A DNA stretch of 64,000 bases from Rhodococcus sovatensis (GTDB lineage: Bacteria > Actinomycetota > Actinomycetes > Mycobacteriales > Mycobacteriaceae). Of this stretch, positions 26,349-35,479 are shown in pieces; the stretch's first letter is position 1, and each line of letters begins with the position of its first letter. The notes under the pieces were generated by a model. The model had not been told where the DNA came from. It made no database searches and worked only from the letters and a program-made list of their open reading frames with translations. Position numbers and translations under genes: made by a program. The DNA is taken from contig NZ_CP147846.1 in NCBI RefSeq assembly GCF_037327425.1, forward strand, positions 4,464,001 through 4,528,000, read 5' to 3'.

Positions 26349-26639
26349 TCAGAATTTTCCCTTCGCTACCTCCCGCAGTGCGTCCTTCTCCAGCTCGGCC
26401 TCGGCGAGCAGGCGTTTGAGCTTGCCGTTCTGCTCGCGCAGCTCCTTGAGTTCCTTCGCGGCATCGGTGTCCATCCCGCCGTACTGACGCCGCCAGTTGT
26501 ACAACGTCGCCGCCGACACCTCGAGCTCCGCCGCGATCTCCTCTTGCGTCTTGCCTGCAGCGGTCAGCTCATCGGCACGGCGCAGTTTGCGCACGATGTC
26601 CTCGGCAGAGTTGCGCTTCCGTCCAGCCATGTTCTCCAT
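26349..26639 (-). CDS. IS407-type transposase OrfA, copy B
   Basis: Identical in translation to copy A OrfA. Confidence 0.92.
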   Translation of the reverse strand: MENMAGRKRNSAEDIVRKLRRADELTAAGKTQEEIAAELEVSAATLYNWRRQYGGMDTDAAKELKELREQNGKLKRLLAEAELEKDALREVAKGKF

Positions 26640-26710
26640 CGTCCTATCCGCCCACTTCAGGGGCAACAAGACTCTAAAACGAGATGGCCCCGTTCACCGG
26701 GGACACGCCA

Positions 26711-26845
26711 GATGCGGTCGACTTCGTCTCATGAACATAGCCACGCTCGCGGTAGCCGGATCAGGTAAGACCCAGTCGATCGTGGATGCGTGTAAGAACG
26801 GCCGGAGTGACCGCCGCCGACTCGTACTGACCTACACACTGACTG
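26711..26845 (+). pseudogene. Inverted fragment: OLD-gene 3' end and helicase 5' end
   Basis: Reads DAVDFVS and stop (26711-26734), then overlapping ATG 26731 opens MNIATLAVAGSGKTQSIVDA to LVLTYTLT, the Walker A start of a UvrD-like helicase. Flipping this segment joins DAVDFVS in frame to the OLD nuclease ending YPQYLA at 28.13 kb, and places the helicase start on the same strand as its remnant at 25.0 kb. The ATGA overlap between the two genes is thereby restored. Confidence 0.85.
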
Positions 26846-26916
26846 TGGCGTGTCCCCGGTGAACGGGGCCATCTCGTTTTAGAGTCTTGTTGCCCCTGAA
26901 GTGGGCGGATAGGACG

Positions 26917-27207
26917 ATGGAGAACATGGCTGGACGGAAGCGCAACTCTGCCGAGGACATCGTGCGCAAACTGCGCCGTGCCGATGAGCTGACCGCTGCA
27001 GGCAAGACGCAAGAGGAGATCGCGGCGGAGCTCGAGGTGTCGGCGGCGACGTTGTACAACTGGCGGCGTCAGTACGGCGGGATGGACACCGATGCCGCGA
27101 AGGAACTCAAGGAGCTGCGCGAGCAGAACGGCAAGCTCAAACGCCTGCTCGCCGAGGCCGAGCTGGAGAAGGACGCACTGCGGGAGGTAGCGAAGGGAAA
27201 ATTCTGA
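26917..27207 (+). CDS. IS407-type transposase OrfA, copy C
   Basis: Identical in translation to copy A OrfA. Confidence 0.92.
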   Translation: MENMAGRKRNSAEDIVRKLRRADELTAAGKTQEEIAAELEVSAATLYNWRRQYGGMDTDAAKELKELREQNGKLKRLLAEAELEKDALREVAKGKF

Positions 27208-27236
27208 GCCCAGCCGCCAAGCGCCGCGCCGTCGAC

Positions 27237-28073
27237 ATGCTCGTCAACACCATGAGTCTGTCGAAACGTCTGGCGTGCAAAGCTGTTGGGCTTGCCCGCT
27301 CCACCTACGCACGAACACCGATCGCCGACACACCCGCGGATCCCGACGCGGCCCTGAGGGCGTCGCTGCGGACATACGCAGGCTCGCATCCACTGCACGG
27401 CTTCCGTCGCGCCTGGGCGCATCTGAGGCACGACCAGGGCATGTCGGTGAACAAGAAGAAGGTGCACCGGCTCTGGAAGGAGGAGGGTCTGCAGGTTCGG
27501 ATCTATCATCCCCGCAAACGCGCCGGCATCAGCTCCTGCCCGCAGATCGAAGCCGATGCGCCGAAAGTGGTGTGGGCTATGGATTTTCAGTTCGACTCCA
27601 CGGTGGATGGGAAAGCGATCAAGATCGCGTCGATGATCGACGAACACACCCGGCAGTCCCTGTTGAACATCGTGGAGCGCTCGATCACCGCGCAACGACT
27701 GACCGACGAGCTCGACAAGACGTTCGCGCTGTGGGACGGACCGCCGATGGTCCTGAGAATGGACAACGGTCCGGAGTTCATTTCGCATGTGCTGCAACAG
27801 TTCTGTCGCGACCGTGTCGGTATCTCCTACATCCCGCCGGGGACGCCGTGGAACAACGGACACATCGAATCGTTCAACAACCGACTACGGAAGGAGTGCC
27901 TGAACCGCAATCACTGGACGAGCCTTCTCGAAGCGAGGGTGGTGATCGAGGACTTCAAAGACGACCACAACCATCGACACCGGCACTCATCACTCGGCTA
28001 CCTCACGCCGTCCGAGTACGCTGCCCAATGCACCCACAACCACCAACCGGTCGAGGGTTGCGAGATCGACTGA
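27237..28073 (+). CDS. IS407-type transposase OrfB, copy C
   Basis: Identical in translation to copy A OrfB, with an intact DDE core. Confidence 0.93.
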   Translation: MLVNTMSLSKRLACKAVGLARSTYARTPIADTPADPDAALRASLRTYAGSHPLHGFRRAWAHLRHDQGMSVNKKKVHRLWKEEGLQVRIYHPRKRAGISSCPQIEADAPKVVWAMDFQFDSTVDGKAIKIASMIDEHTRQSLLNIVERSITAQRLTDELDKTFALWDGPPMVLRMDNGPEFISHVLQQFCRDRVGISYIPPGTPWNNGHIESFNNRLRKECLNRNHWTSLLEARVVIEDFKDDHNHRHRHSSLGYLTPSEYAAQCTHNHQPVEGCEID

Positions 28074-28651
28074 AATCAATCACACCGTGGCTCTAGAACA
28101 CGGTGGCCCGACTATCGGGGACCTGCCACATCCGCCAAGTACTGAGGGTAGTTGACCGTTAGATCGGACTCTTCGAGTTTGAGCGCCCAATCGGTCTTGT
28201 GTGAGGACATCCAGTCCCCGGTGGTTTTGTTATCGTCCGTGATCCCAAATAATGTACGCAATTCTGAATCCACGTTCAGCTTTAGAAACTGTGGTTCGAG
28301 AGTCTTGCCGTCAGCCGGATCGCCGATGAACACCTCACGGACATCATCTTCGAGCAAGTCCTTTAACGGTTCACGCCAATGCTCGGGCGACTTCCCGTCG
28401 TTGTCACGTATCGCGGCGACCTTGCGTTTGAGCGCAGCAGAGAGTTGCAGGCCACGCTTCAGGGACACACCAGCCATAGAGACAACGTCGACGCCTAGAT
28501 CCATAGGGATCTTGCCGTTATGTTTCATACGGAAGGCATGCTCGAACAGCATCTCATCGGATGGACCTTCAACCAGCACGACCTTCTCGGCCAGCACAAG
28601 CCGCATCGTGTCGTAGCCTGATTGAATCACCCCGGCGTGTCCGGAGACTTT

Positions 28652-29578
28652 CTAGTTTGAGAACTCCGCGATGCGCTGAGTTCCGTGTTCACCGTAGTAG
28701 AGGGCCTCGAGTTCCGCTGGTGGGATGTCTCCGCAATGCTCGTACAGTCTGCGGTGGTTGAACCAGTCCACCCATTCCAACGTGGCGATTTCTACGTGTT
28801 CGACCGTTCGCCACGGTCCCTGCGGCTTGATCAGTTCGGTCTTGTACAGGCCGTTTATCGTCTCCGCGAGGGCGTTGTCGTAGCTGTCCCCGGTCGTTCC
28901 GATCGAGGCATCGATGCCGGCCTCAGTCAGCCGCTCGGTGAAGGCAATCGAGGTATATTGCGAGCCGCGGTCGTGGTGGTGAATCAGTCCCGACAGGTCT
29001 GTGATGCCGTCCCGTCGTCTCGTCCAGATCGCGTGTTCGATCGCATCGAGAACCAGAGGGGTGGTCATCCTGGTCGAAGTCCGCCACCCGAGGATTCGCC
29101 GGGAGTAGGCATCGATCACGAACGCCACATACACCCACCCCGACCACGTCGAGACATACGTAAAGTCCGCTACCCACAACACATTTGGTCCGATTGGGTT
29201 GAACTTGCGTTGCACCAGATCATCCGCCCGCTGCCCCTGTGGGTCAGCGATGGTGGTGCGCTTCTTCTTGCCACGTCGCGCCCCTTCGAGGCCGAGCATG
29301 CTCATCAGTCGTTCAACGGTGCAGCGGGCCACATCGACGTCCTCTCGTCGTAATTGCAGCCAGACTTTGCGTGCGCCGTAGACCGAGTAGTTCTCGTCAT
29401 GGATCCGGCTGATTTCGACCTTCAGCTGTTCATCACGTACGGCTCGTTTCGATGCTGCACGACTGCGGGCCTCGTAGTAGGTGGACGGCGCGATCGGGCA
29501 GCCGTGCTCGGTGAGCACCCTGCAGATCGGCTCGACGCCGTACTCCTGTTTGTTGTTTTCGATGTAGTCGATGATCAC
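28652..29578 (-). CDS. IS3-family transposase OrfB
   Basis: A 308-residue DDE integrase: NYSVYGARKVWLQLRRE, VLWVADFTYVSTW (Asp), LIHHHDRGSQYTSI (Asp), and SYDNALAETINGLYKTE (Glu). The GTG start overlaps the orfA stop (GTGA). Confidence 0.94.
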   Translation of the reverse strand: MIIDYIENNKQEYGVEPICRVLTEHGCPIAPSTYYEARSRAASKRAVRDEQLKVEISRIHDENYSVYGARKVWLQLRREDVDVARCTVERLMSMLGLEGARRGKKKRTTIADPQGQRADDLVQRKFNPIGPNVLWVADFTYVSTWSGWVYVAFVIDAYSRRILGWRTSTRMTTPLVLDAIEHAIWTRRRDGITDLSGLIHHHDRGSQYTSIAFTERLTEAGIDASIGTTGDSYDNALAETINGLYKTELIKPQGPWRTVEHVEIATLEWVDWFNHRRLYEHCGDIPPAELEALYYGEHGTQRIAEFSN

Positions 29579-29901
29579 TTGTTGTTGCGGTCGAGCTCCG
29601 CCGCAAAGAAAACCGACGCCGACTTCAGTATTTCGTTGGCGCGCTTGAGTTCTCGGTTCTCTGCACGGAGCTTCTTCATCTCCGCCGCCATCTCACTGGT
29701 CACGCCGGGGCGCTGGCCGGTATCGGTCTGAGCCTTCCGGATCCAGTTGTGCAAGGTCTGCGCGGTCCCGATGCCGAGCTTGCCCGCGACCGACTCGATC
29801 GCCGCCCACTCCGAGGTGTGTTCGTGCTGGATTTCGGCGACCATCCGCACCGCACGCTCACGCAACTCCGGCGGGTACCTCTTCTGCGATCCTGACGACA
29901 T
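29575..29901 (-). CDS. IS3-family transposase OrfA
   Basis: A 108-residue HTH/leucine-zipper protein (QKRYPPELRERAVRMVAEI, KLRAENRELKRANEILKSAS), full length. Confidence 0.93.
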   Translation of the reverse strand: MSSGSQKRYPPELRERAVRMVAEIQHEHTSEWAAIESVAGKLGIGTAQTLHNWIRKAQTDTGQRPGVTSEMAAEMKKLRAENRELKRANEILKSASVFFAAELDRNNK

Positions 29902-31201
29902 GACTCCATCCTTCCCAAAGAACGAAGTCTCCGGACACGCCGGGGTGATTCAGATAGCCGTTTGAAATACCGCACAGTGTCAGCAGGGAGCATGTCGAAA
30001 GTCGCTTTGGTGCCTTGATACAACAGGACGAGTTTGTCTAAGCCCAAGCGATTCAGAACAAATGAGCTGTGCGTCGTCAGAAAGATCTGCCGTTGACCAG
30101 CAAGTGTCTCGATGCGAGACACGAGCTTCGTGAGACTCGTGTGGGAGAGGTGATTTTCAGGTTCCTCGATGAGCGCATACGCCGTTGTTTCAGCTGATCG
30201 GTTCATCGCGAGCGCCACCTTGATCGCTGCCTGCTGACCTTGACCAGCCATAGCAAATGGCACATCGGAGACCTGTGGAACAATACTGTTTTCCCACGAC
30301 GCATTGGCCGATTGATCCATATGAAGACCAATAGCTTTGTCATGAAGCGTCTTGCTCTTCTCGGCTATACGCTCATTCACTGGCAGAAGCGTCTCAGTAC
30401 TAATTAGATGACGAGCACTTCGGTGCGCCACAGCAACCGCAGCTCGTTCTTTTGGCTCGATGAAATCTGCCAACATTTCACGCGTATGGTAGTCGACACC
30501 GGCACTAGAGCGAACTGTTCGCGAGTCGACCACTGCGACACCTAGGTGCTTTGGGCGCCGACTCAGTTTCTCATCACAGAAGTTCTTCCATTCGACCGTG
30601 TACCATTCGGTGGGTAATATGTCAGGGCGGTTTTCGGCTTTCATGTAATCAGCAAATTCTTCACTGAACTCCGGGGCGGGGAAGATGTGTATACGTACCC
30701 CTGGGAGCTTGTCTTGCCGTGAGTTGTGGACACCGAGCAAGGATTGCAGATTGTCGTCTTCGTCCGTTAGATACAGTTCGATCAAAATCTCTGGAGGAGG
30801 TAATGGCGTACCAGTTCCCAGCGACTCGAAATATCTGGACACGAGTGTCTGATTGAACCAGTAAGGATTCAGTTCATCTTGTGCCCACCGGCCATTTAGC
30901 CGGCCGGTGAGACCAAGTGATACTGCTTCGAGCAGCGTGGACTTTCCAGCTTCATTGTCGCCTACGATTATGTTTGTTCCCGCGTTTGGTTCAAGTTCAA
31001 ACTGGTGGAACAGACGATATCCATTTATCACGATACGAGTAATCATGTTATCTCCATTATCGCATGATTGCGGGCCTGGTGAAAGCGCTCTTTAGATCAA
31101 TTTGGCTAGCCGTTGCGCATAGAACGGTACGGAACATGACAGTGAGACATAGCAAGACACAATCCGGATTCGACCTCACGTCTTACCTCAAGAAACCAAA
31201 A

Positions 31202-31241
31202 GCGTGCCGAGTTGTACCCGAAAGCTTCAAACTCGGCGCAC
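31202..31241. terminator. Hairpin before third attachment-like repeat
   Basis: Arms GCG-GCCGAGTT and AACTCGGCGC around a CCCGAAAGC-containing loop; related to the hairpin at 24686. Confidence 0.55.
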
Positions 31242-31263
31242 CTCGGGTCTTTGAAAAAGATTC

Positions 31264-31330
31264 TCATTTGGCGAGGTTACTGTGTGACAGTCAACCCTGT
31301 CGACGCTGGCGCGACGGATGCCCGGTATGC
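31264..31330. repeat. Third, degenerate attachment-like repeat
   Basis: TCATTTGGCGAGGTTACTG and CCTGTCGACGCTGGCGCGACGGATGC align with CACTTGGCGGAGGTAAGTG and CCTGTCGACTCAGACGCGTCGGATGC of copy 2, allowing several mismatches. The sequence beyond is not shared. Confidence 0.5.
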
Positions 31331-31534
31331 CGTCCGAGATGCAGACTCAGGCTGCACTCCCCTGCAGGTTGCCGTGCCTTCCGTAACGACCAGTTGACGG
31401 GAAACGTGTCCCGAGTGTGTCGATGGTCCTGTGTGTCGCCGATCCTTCCAGGGTTCGCCTGTTCTGTCATTCGTTCAGACGACCCAAAGTTACAATGCGT
31501 GTGCAAATTCTACGCGTGATGTAAGATTCTTGGC

Positions 31535-32095
31535 ATGGAGATGGCACAGGTCAACGACTTGGCGGGAATCATGCTGGACTCGTACGACGAGACCGCGATG
31601 TATGCCCGGAGCTTTGTGACCGAACATGATTGGCCCATGACTGTGCTGGCCAAGGCGCAGTTGTTCAGGTCAATCGTTCAAAGCCGCGTCGTGAAGGAGG
31701 ACCGCTTCGATCTCAGTAATGCCTACGTCTCCATGGGCCGGGTCCTCGTCACCGACACGACCCTCAATACGGACTTGTTGATTCGAAGCGAAAAAGCTCT
31801 GCGGATCGAGCAGGAGCAGCTTGATCCGACTTTGGACCTTGATGTTCGGCGCGTCCTGTCGGGCGTGAAGCTTCTTGTATACAGGTTCAGCAAGACCGGA
31901 CTGACTTTGTCGTGGTGCGAGTCTTACGCGAAGAAGGGCAGCCGTCGACTTCTTCCGGACGGCGCACTAGAAGCCATTGGGTACTGGCCGTCCGCCGCCG
32001 CTTCAACACCGACCGAGGGCGAATTCGACCAGGGCAGCGAAACGAACTGGGACGAGGTCGGCGACGTGGGCGACGAGGCCGGGAGTGATGAATGA
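31535..32095 (+). CDS. Hypothetical protein coupled to an XRE-ImmA/IrrE gene
   Basis: A 186-residue acidic soluble protein with no domain I recognise; the last 40 residues are very acidic (FDQGSETNWDEVGDVGDEAG). The stop overlaps the next start (ATGA), so the pair forms an operon. By position it could be an antitoxin-like or substrate partner of the downstream metalloprotease fusion; this is inference. Confidence 0.65.
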   Translation: MEMAQVNDLAGIMLDSYDETAMYARSFVTEHDWPMTVLAKAQLFRSIVQSRVVKEDRFDLSNAYVSMGRVLVTDTTLNTDLLIRSEKALRIEQEQLDPTLDLDVRRVLSGVKLLVYRFSKTGLTLSWCESYAKKGSRRLLPDGALEAIGYWPSAAASTPTEGEFDQGSETNWDEVGDVGDEAGSDE

Positions 32096-33066
32096 ACCGC
32101 CTGAAGGCGTTCCGGGAAATCGAGCGAATCACGCAGTCAGATATGTCTGAACGTCTGGGACTCTCGACGGCCATGATCTCAGCAATCGAGAGTGGCCGTC
32201 GCACGTTCACGGGCAGTCTGGACACTATCGGCTACAGCGATGATCGATTGGTCCTACCTGATATGTCAGAGCCGCTGCATCGCACGAGAGCAGCAACGTC
32301 CGTGGCTTCAAAGAAGCGAGCGAAGGAACTGATTCGGCTAGCGGGAGAGGTTTTCCGCGATCTGCAGGCGGCCACCCCGCAGGCACCCGCGAGCAACCTC
32401 CAGAGGCTCGCTGCCCCGACAAGCGTTGACACCGTGGAAGATGTCGCGGCGGAGGTTCGGTCACTGCTAGACAGGGAGGAGTCCGGGCCGATTCAGAACT
32501 TGACCGACGCGGCGGAGAGGGCAGGGATCTGCCTCATTCCGATCTTTGGCCTGGACGGTGTAGACGGCCTGTCGTCTTGGGTGGAGGGTGTGCCCGTGAT
32601 CGGCCTCAATCCCTCTGTCCCCGGTGACCGAATTCGGTTCAGCTTGGCACACGAGATCGGGCACCTTGCGATGCACACAAGTCGTCACGACCATGTGGAA
32701 TCCGAGGCCAACCGATTCGCTGGTGCGATGTTGTTTCCACGAGCAGACTTCGACGCGGCGATGGTCGACAAGCCCAACATGCGGCATTTTGTGTCACTGA
32801 AGGCCTCGTGGGGTGTGTCCGTCGCGGCTCTCATCTATCGCGCACACGAACTCGACTACATCGATGACTCCCGATATCGATCGCTTCAGATCCAGATGTC
32901 GAAGTGGCGCAGGAACGAGCCTGGCGGTTTTCGTGCCATGCACGGCACCCTGTTCAGCTGGCTGGTGAGAAGCAACGGCGGCACCGCGGAAGTCGCTAAG
33001 AAATTTGGCTTCAACAGGAATCACGTTGCCGAACTCCAAGACTGGCGTCATCTTAGAGCTGCCTAG
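32092..33066 (+). CDS. XRE-family HTH fused to ImmA/IrrE metallopeptidase
   Basis: A 324-residue two-domain protein. The HTH (residues about 1-50) has ITQSDMSERLGLSTAMISAIESGRR. The C-terminal ImmA/IrrE domain has LAHEIGHLAMH (about 183-193) and ESEANRFAGAMLFPRADF supplying the zinc ligands. Such fusions are typical of mobile elements and can act as self-controlled regulators or toxin-antitoxin partners. It follows the acidic 186-residue protein with an ATGA overlap. Confidence 0.85.
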   Translation: MNRLKAFREIERITQSDMSERLGLSTAMISAIESGRRTFTGSLDTIGYSDDRLVLPDMSEPLHRTRAATSVASKKRAKELIRLAGEVFRDLQAATPQAPASNLQRLAAPTSVDTVEDVAAEVRSLLDREESGPIQNLTDAAERAGICLIPIFGLDGVDGLSSWVEGVPVIGLNPSVPGDRIRFSLAHEIGHLAMHTSRHDHVESEANRFAGAMLFPRADFDAAMVDKPNMRHFVSLKASWGVSVAALIYRAHELDYIDDSRYRSLQIQMSKWRRNEPGGFRAMHGTLFSWLVRSNGGTAEVAKKFGFNRNHVAELQDWRHLRAA

Positions 33067-33386
33067 CTGACTGACCCAACCTCACTAGACCAGGCGTCGG
33101 CGATGTGTCGGCCACTTCGGGGCGGGCAGAAGAGCAACTTCAGATCGAGTGCGAGCCTCGTCGACGCGACCTCGGATTCTGAAGGTCCGTAACTCGATAG
33201 AGAGCTAGATGAGTCCCAAAAGCGACGAAGCGCTTCGGAATCTCCGGATTTGGCGAAAGTTTGTCAGCAACACAAATTGCTTTCAATAATCCGTTTGAAT
33301 GAATCAGCTCCCGTGTTCAACAGAAATGCTGAGCCGATCGCCCAGTTTGTGGTCCGATACAGCAATGGTGGCCTGACGGTCCAGTC
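33067..33386. other. Intergenic, no gene seen
   Basis: No supported gene. CCGTTTGAATGAAT at about 33291 also occurs near 40050, before the ParA-like operon; the significance is unclear. Confidence 0.4.
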
Positions 33387-34019
33387 GTGACAGTAGGTGA
33401 CCAAAAGACCCGGTCACTCCGACATCGGTCACGATCAGGACAGAAGGTCACAGCTATGGCACTCGCAACCATGGGCGTAAGGGCAGCGCTTCGAACGGTC
33501 CAGGACAGCAGCGGTACCCCAGATCACCGTCCCACAGTGGTTGTCGACACGATTGCCTACGACCAAGCCGACGGTGACGCCGCTCCCGAAGGAACGCTGA
33601 AGAAACAGGTAGGCGGCAGCGCCAAATTTCTCGAGTCGCTTGAGGCATGGATTCCGGCTGAAGTCATTGCACTATTCGTATTCGGAACTGGCTTCGCCAA
33701 CGTACTCACGAATGCCTGGTATTACGAATTCACTCTTCTTGCCGCGTGCATCCTGATTACGGTGGTATACGCGTACTTATCCGTCACGGAAGCACACAAA
33801 CGCCGATCCATTGGCGATAAAGCTAAGATGAAGAACAAACCGGTAACGACAGTCTTCATCGCCGTTGTAGCTTTCATCGTCTGGTGGAGTGCAACTCCTG
33901 GCACATGGCTGACTACTGACATGGGTGTGCCTACCTTCTTCCCATCCATTGTACTGGCTGTTTCGGTATTGCTGATTCCCAAGATCGCCGAGAAGTTGGG
34001 CGTAGAACCGGCCAAGTAG
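33387..34019 (+). CDS. Four-helix membrane protein, unrecognised
   Basis: A 210-residue protein with a soluble N-terminal half (about 95 residues) and four hydrophobic segments: AEVIALFVFGTGFANVL, TLLAACILITVVYAYL, FIAVVAFIVWWSATPG and SIVLAVSVLLIP. No family is recognised. The GTG at 33387 gives the full frame; ATG 33456 is an alternative. It could be a membrane effector of the island. Confidence 0.6.
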   Translation: MTVGDQKTRSLRHRSRSGQKVTAMALATMGVRAALRTVQDSSGTPDHRPTVVVDTIAYDQADGDAAPEGTLKKQVGGSAKFLESLEAWIPAEVIALFVFGTGFANVLTNAWYYEFTLLAACILITVVYAYLSVTEAHKRRSIGDKAKMKNKPVTTVFIAVVAFIVWWSATPGTWLTTDMGVPTFFPSIVLAVSVLLIPKIAEKLGVEPAK

Positions 34020-34454
34020 GCGCTCTGCCTGGATTCCTTGGCAATTGCCGACGGACAGGCTGCGCCCCGCGGGAGCGTTTCGTACCGCCATGAACTGATC
34101 CACGCACGTATCGAGCCGACTGAATGTCCGAGCGGCGCGACAGATGTCTGCTGCCACGGACCCCCGCCAAACTCGGATGGAACCGACTCCGGCTCTGCTG
34201 CGTCCAACTGAGTACGGACGAGGTACGCGAAGCCGCCATCGAGGCTGGATTCGACCCAGATGACCCAGCAGTCGTCGCTGCGGTGGTGCGTGTCCGCTTG
34301 GTGCTTGCAAGGCACGTCTGTTCCAGCGGACGTCGGGACGATCTGTGCTCGATGAGCAATGACGTTGCAAGCGTCCGTCGTAGCCGCTGCGCAGCGATGA
34401 GTACACATCTCCCGGTGCGCGGGCAACGGGCGCTCCGGCAGACCGGCGGTCACG
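34020..34454. other. Intergenic, no convincing gene
   Basis: Open frames on both strands are long here because of high GC, but none shows a known motif or a ribosome binding site. It probably holds the promoter of the EspC-like/toxin operon and perhaps eroded coding sequence. Confidence 0.4.
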
Positions 34455-34754
34455 GTGTCGGATGAATTTTCCGTCCGCCCGGACGAACTCCGCGCGGTGT
34501 CGGCTGAGTGCGAACAGGTGAGTGAGGCGATCAGCCGCGATGTCGTCGCGGAGCACCTCGCACCCGCGGCTGATCTGGTCACGGGTTCATTGCTGGCGGC
34601 TGCCATGGGCGCTGCGGACGGACGGGTTGCCGTCGCCCTTGCCGGAATCGCTAGCGAACTGGGGCACTACGCCGAGAATGTGTCGGCTGCAGCGGCGGGC
34701 TACGAAGAGACCGACGACGCATTCGCCCGTTCACTCCAAGTCTTCGACGAATGA
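34455..34754 (+). CDS. EspC-like type VII secretion target
   Basis: A 99-residue helical protein of the ESX-associated EspC/DUF2580 type: FSVRPDELRAVSAECEQVSEAI, a central Ala/Gly-rich turn, and ASELGHYAENVSAAAAGYEETD. The Y-x-x-x-D/E-like ending (YEETD) fits the type VII export signal. GTG 34455 is the start; the stop overlaps the next ATG (ATGA). It probably pairs with the next protein for ESX-dependent export. Confidence 0.8.
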   Translation: MSDEFSVRPDELRAVSAECEQVSEAISRDVVAEHLAPAADLVTGSLLAAAMGAADGRVAVALAGIASELGHYAENVSAAAAGYEETDDAFARSLQVFDE

Positions 34755-35464
34755 ACTACCGACGGACCGCGATCACGACGTGGGATCCGGCGGCCGCTGC
34801 TGCGCAGACGAAGCTGCTCGATGACATCGCGGAGCGTCTCGCCGACCAGAACCAACGCCTCAGTACCCGGGTCGTGGGTATGGCCGGTAGCGGAGCGTGG
34901 AGTGGGGGCGCCCACGACGCCGCAAGTGCACAGATCGCTACTGTCTCGACCGACGCCCAGGCCGCGGCGGACGGTATCCGACGAATCCGTACTGCCGTGA
35001 CGACCGGCCTCGTGAATATCGATACGGCGCGTCTGCGACTGCTGCATCTTGCCGCCTTGGCCGAAGCCGACGGCATCCTCGTTGCCGACAACTGGTCGCT
35101 CATGCCACTCGATCCGACTGCGGAGAATGCGGCAGTGAAGCTGGCTGAATGGTCGTCGTCGATTTCGGCCGGAGTAGCTGGGCTGGGCGCAGCGGATAGT
35201 GCGTCGGCCGCCGCAGTGGAATCAGCCGCGACCTCGCTTCGTCAGTCGGACCAGGGCATGTACGGGTTTGCTCCGCTCGCCCTGATCGGCCTGGGGGTAG
35301 CGGTGGAGGCCGCGACGGCAGCGCTCGTTGCAGCCGGCGTCATCACGGGCGCTGCGGTGATCGCGCTGCTGCTGGAGAAGTTCGGTGGTATCGCGTCCAT
35401 CGACGAGATCTTGTCCAAGGTCCCGGATGTGTTTCGCTCGGACGATGGCCCGGGGCAGTGGTAA
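34751..35464 (+). CDS. ESX-type polymorphic toxin, delivery half
   Basis: A 237-residue protein with an N-terminal helical WXG-like domain (WDPAAAAAQTKLLDDIAERL, GSGAWSGGAHDAAS), a second helical region, and a hydrophobic Ala/Val stretch near residues 178-208. It has no catalytic domain. The stop TAA (35462-35464) is followed 15 bases later, in the same frame, by the start of a Tox-REase-5 protein. The two may be a naturally split toxin or one toxin gene broken by a nonsense mutation. Confidence 0.78.
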   Translation: MNYRRTAITTWDPAAAAAQTKLLDDIAERLADQNQRLSTRVVGMAGSGAWSGGAHDAASAQIATVSTDAQAAADGIRRIRTAVTTGLVNIDTARLRLLHLAALAEADGILVADNWSLMPLDPTAENAAVKLAEWSSSISAGVAGLGAADSASAAAVESAATSLRQSDQGMYGFAPLALIGLGVAVEAATAALVAAGVITGAAVIALLLEKFGGIASIDEILSKVPDVFRSDDGPGQW

Positions 35465-35479
35465 CCGAGAAATCACCAC

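Larger units (their letters stand above)
25429..26710 (-). mobile_element. IS407-type element, copy B (inverted)
   Basis: Same ends and proteins as copies A and C. The flanks do not form a target duplication. Its outer flank ends CAG, and the inner flank of copy C ends CTG, the complement. Its inner flank GATG is the complement of CATC outside copy C. This pattern means the segment between B and C has been inverted. Confidence 0.93.
26846..28128 (+). mobile_element. IS407-type element, copy C
   Basis: A 1,283-bp copy, with translation identical to A and B. With the 26711-26845 segment flipped back, it is flanked by CATC on both sides, a proper 4-bp duplication, showing that it originally inserted near the 3' end of the OLD nuclease gene. 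Confidence 0.94.
28623..29952 (-). mobile_element. IS3-family element (second type)
   Basis: A 1,330-bp element with perfect long inverted repeats starting TGAATCACCCCGGCG and a GAT duplication (28620-28622, 29953-29955). It carries orfA and orfB different from the 8.3-kb IS3 and from the IS407-type copies. Confidence 0.95.
28129..31046 (-). pseudogene. Second OLD nuclease (GajA-type), interrupted by two IS elements
   Basis: N-terminal part 29953-31046, C-terminal part 28129-28622, and the last codons in the inverted piece at 26.7 kb. Removing the IS at 28623-29952 with one GAT duplication joins VRYFKRLS to GYDTMRLVLAEK in frame. Walker A is VGDNEAGKST (about residues 28-37), Walker B ALIEEPENHL, H-loop FLTTHSS, then TOPRIM VVLVEGPSDE and IRDNDG. 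The protein differs from the intact GajA at 20.7 kb (shared motifs only), so it is a second system and not a duplicate. The gene is non-functional as it stands. Confidence 0.85.
31047..31534. other. Intergenic with hairpin and third attachment-like repeat
   Basis: No gene is seen. From about 31150 the sequence parallels 24640-24780: an AAACCAAAAGCGTGCCGAG hairpin (31202-31241), then CATTTGGCGAGG and CCTGTCGACG, a degenerate form of the repeat at 24749. It should also hold promoters for the OLD gene and for 31535. Confidence 0.5.

Noticed and set aside
25429..28128. Composite transposon bounded by copies B and C
   Set aside because: The 135-bp interior is an inverted piece of the broken OLD/helicase operon, not cargo, and there is no target duplication outside the pair.
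34124..34465. A 113-codon plus-strand frame before the EspC-like gene
   Set aside because: Low-complexity basic/cysteine-rich translation, no ribosome site, and the next gene has its own start.
33722..34606. A 294-codon minus-strand frame
   Set aside because: It overlaps the four-helix membrane protein and the EspC-like gene, with no domain and poor composition.
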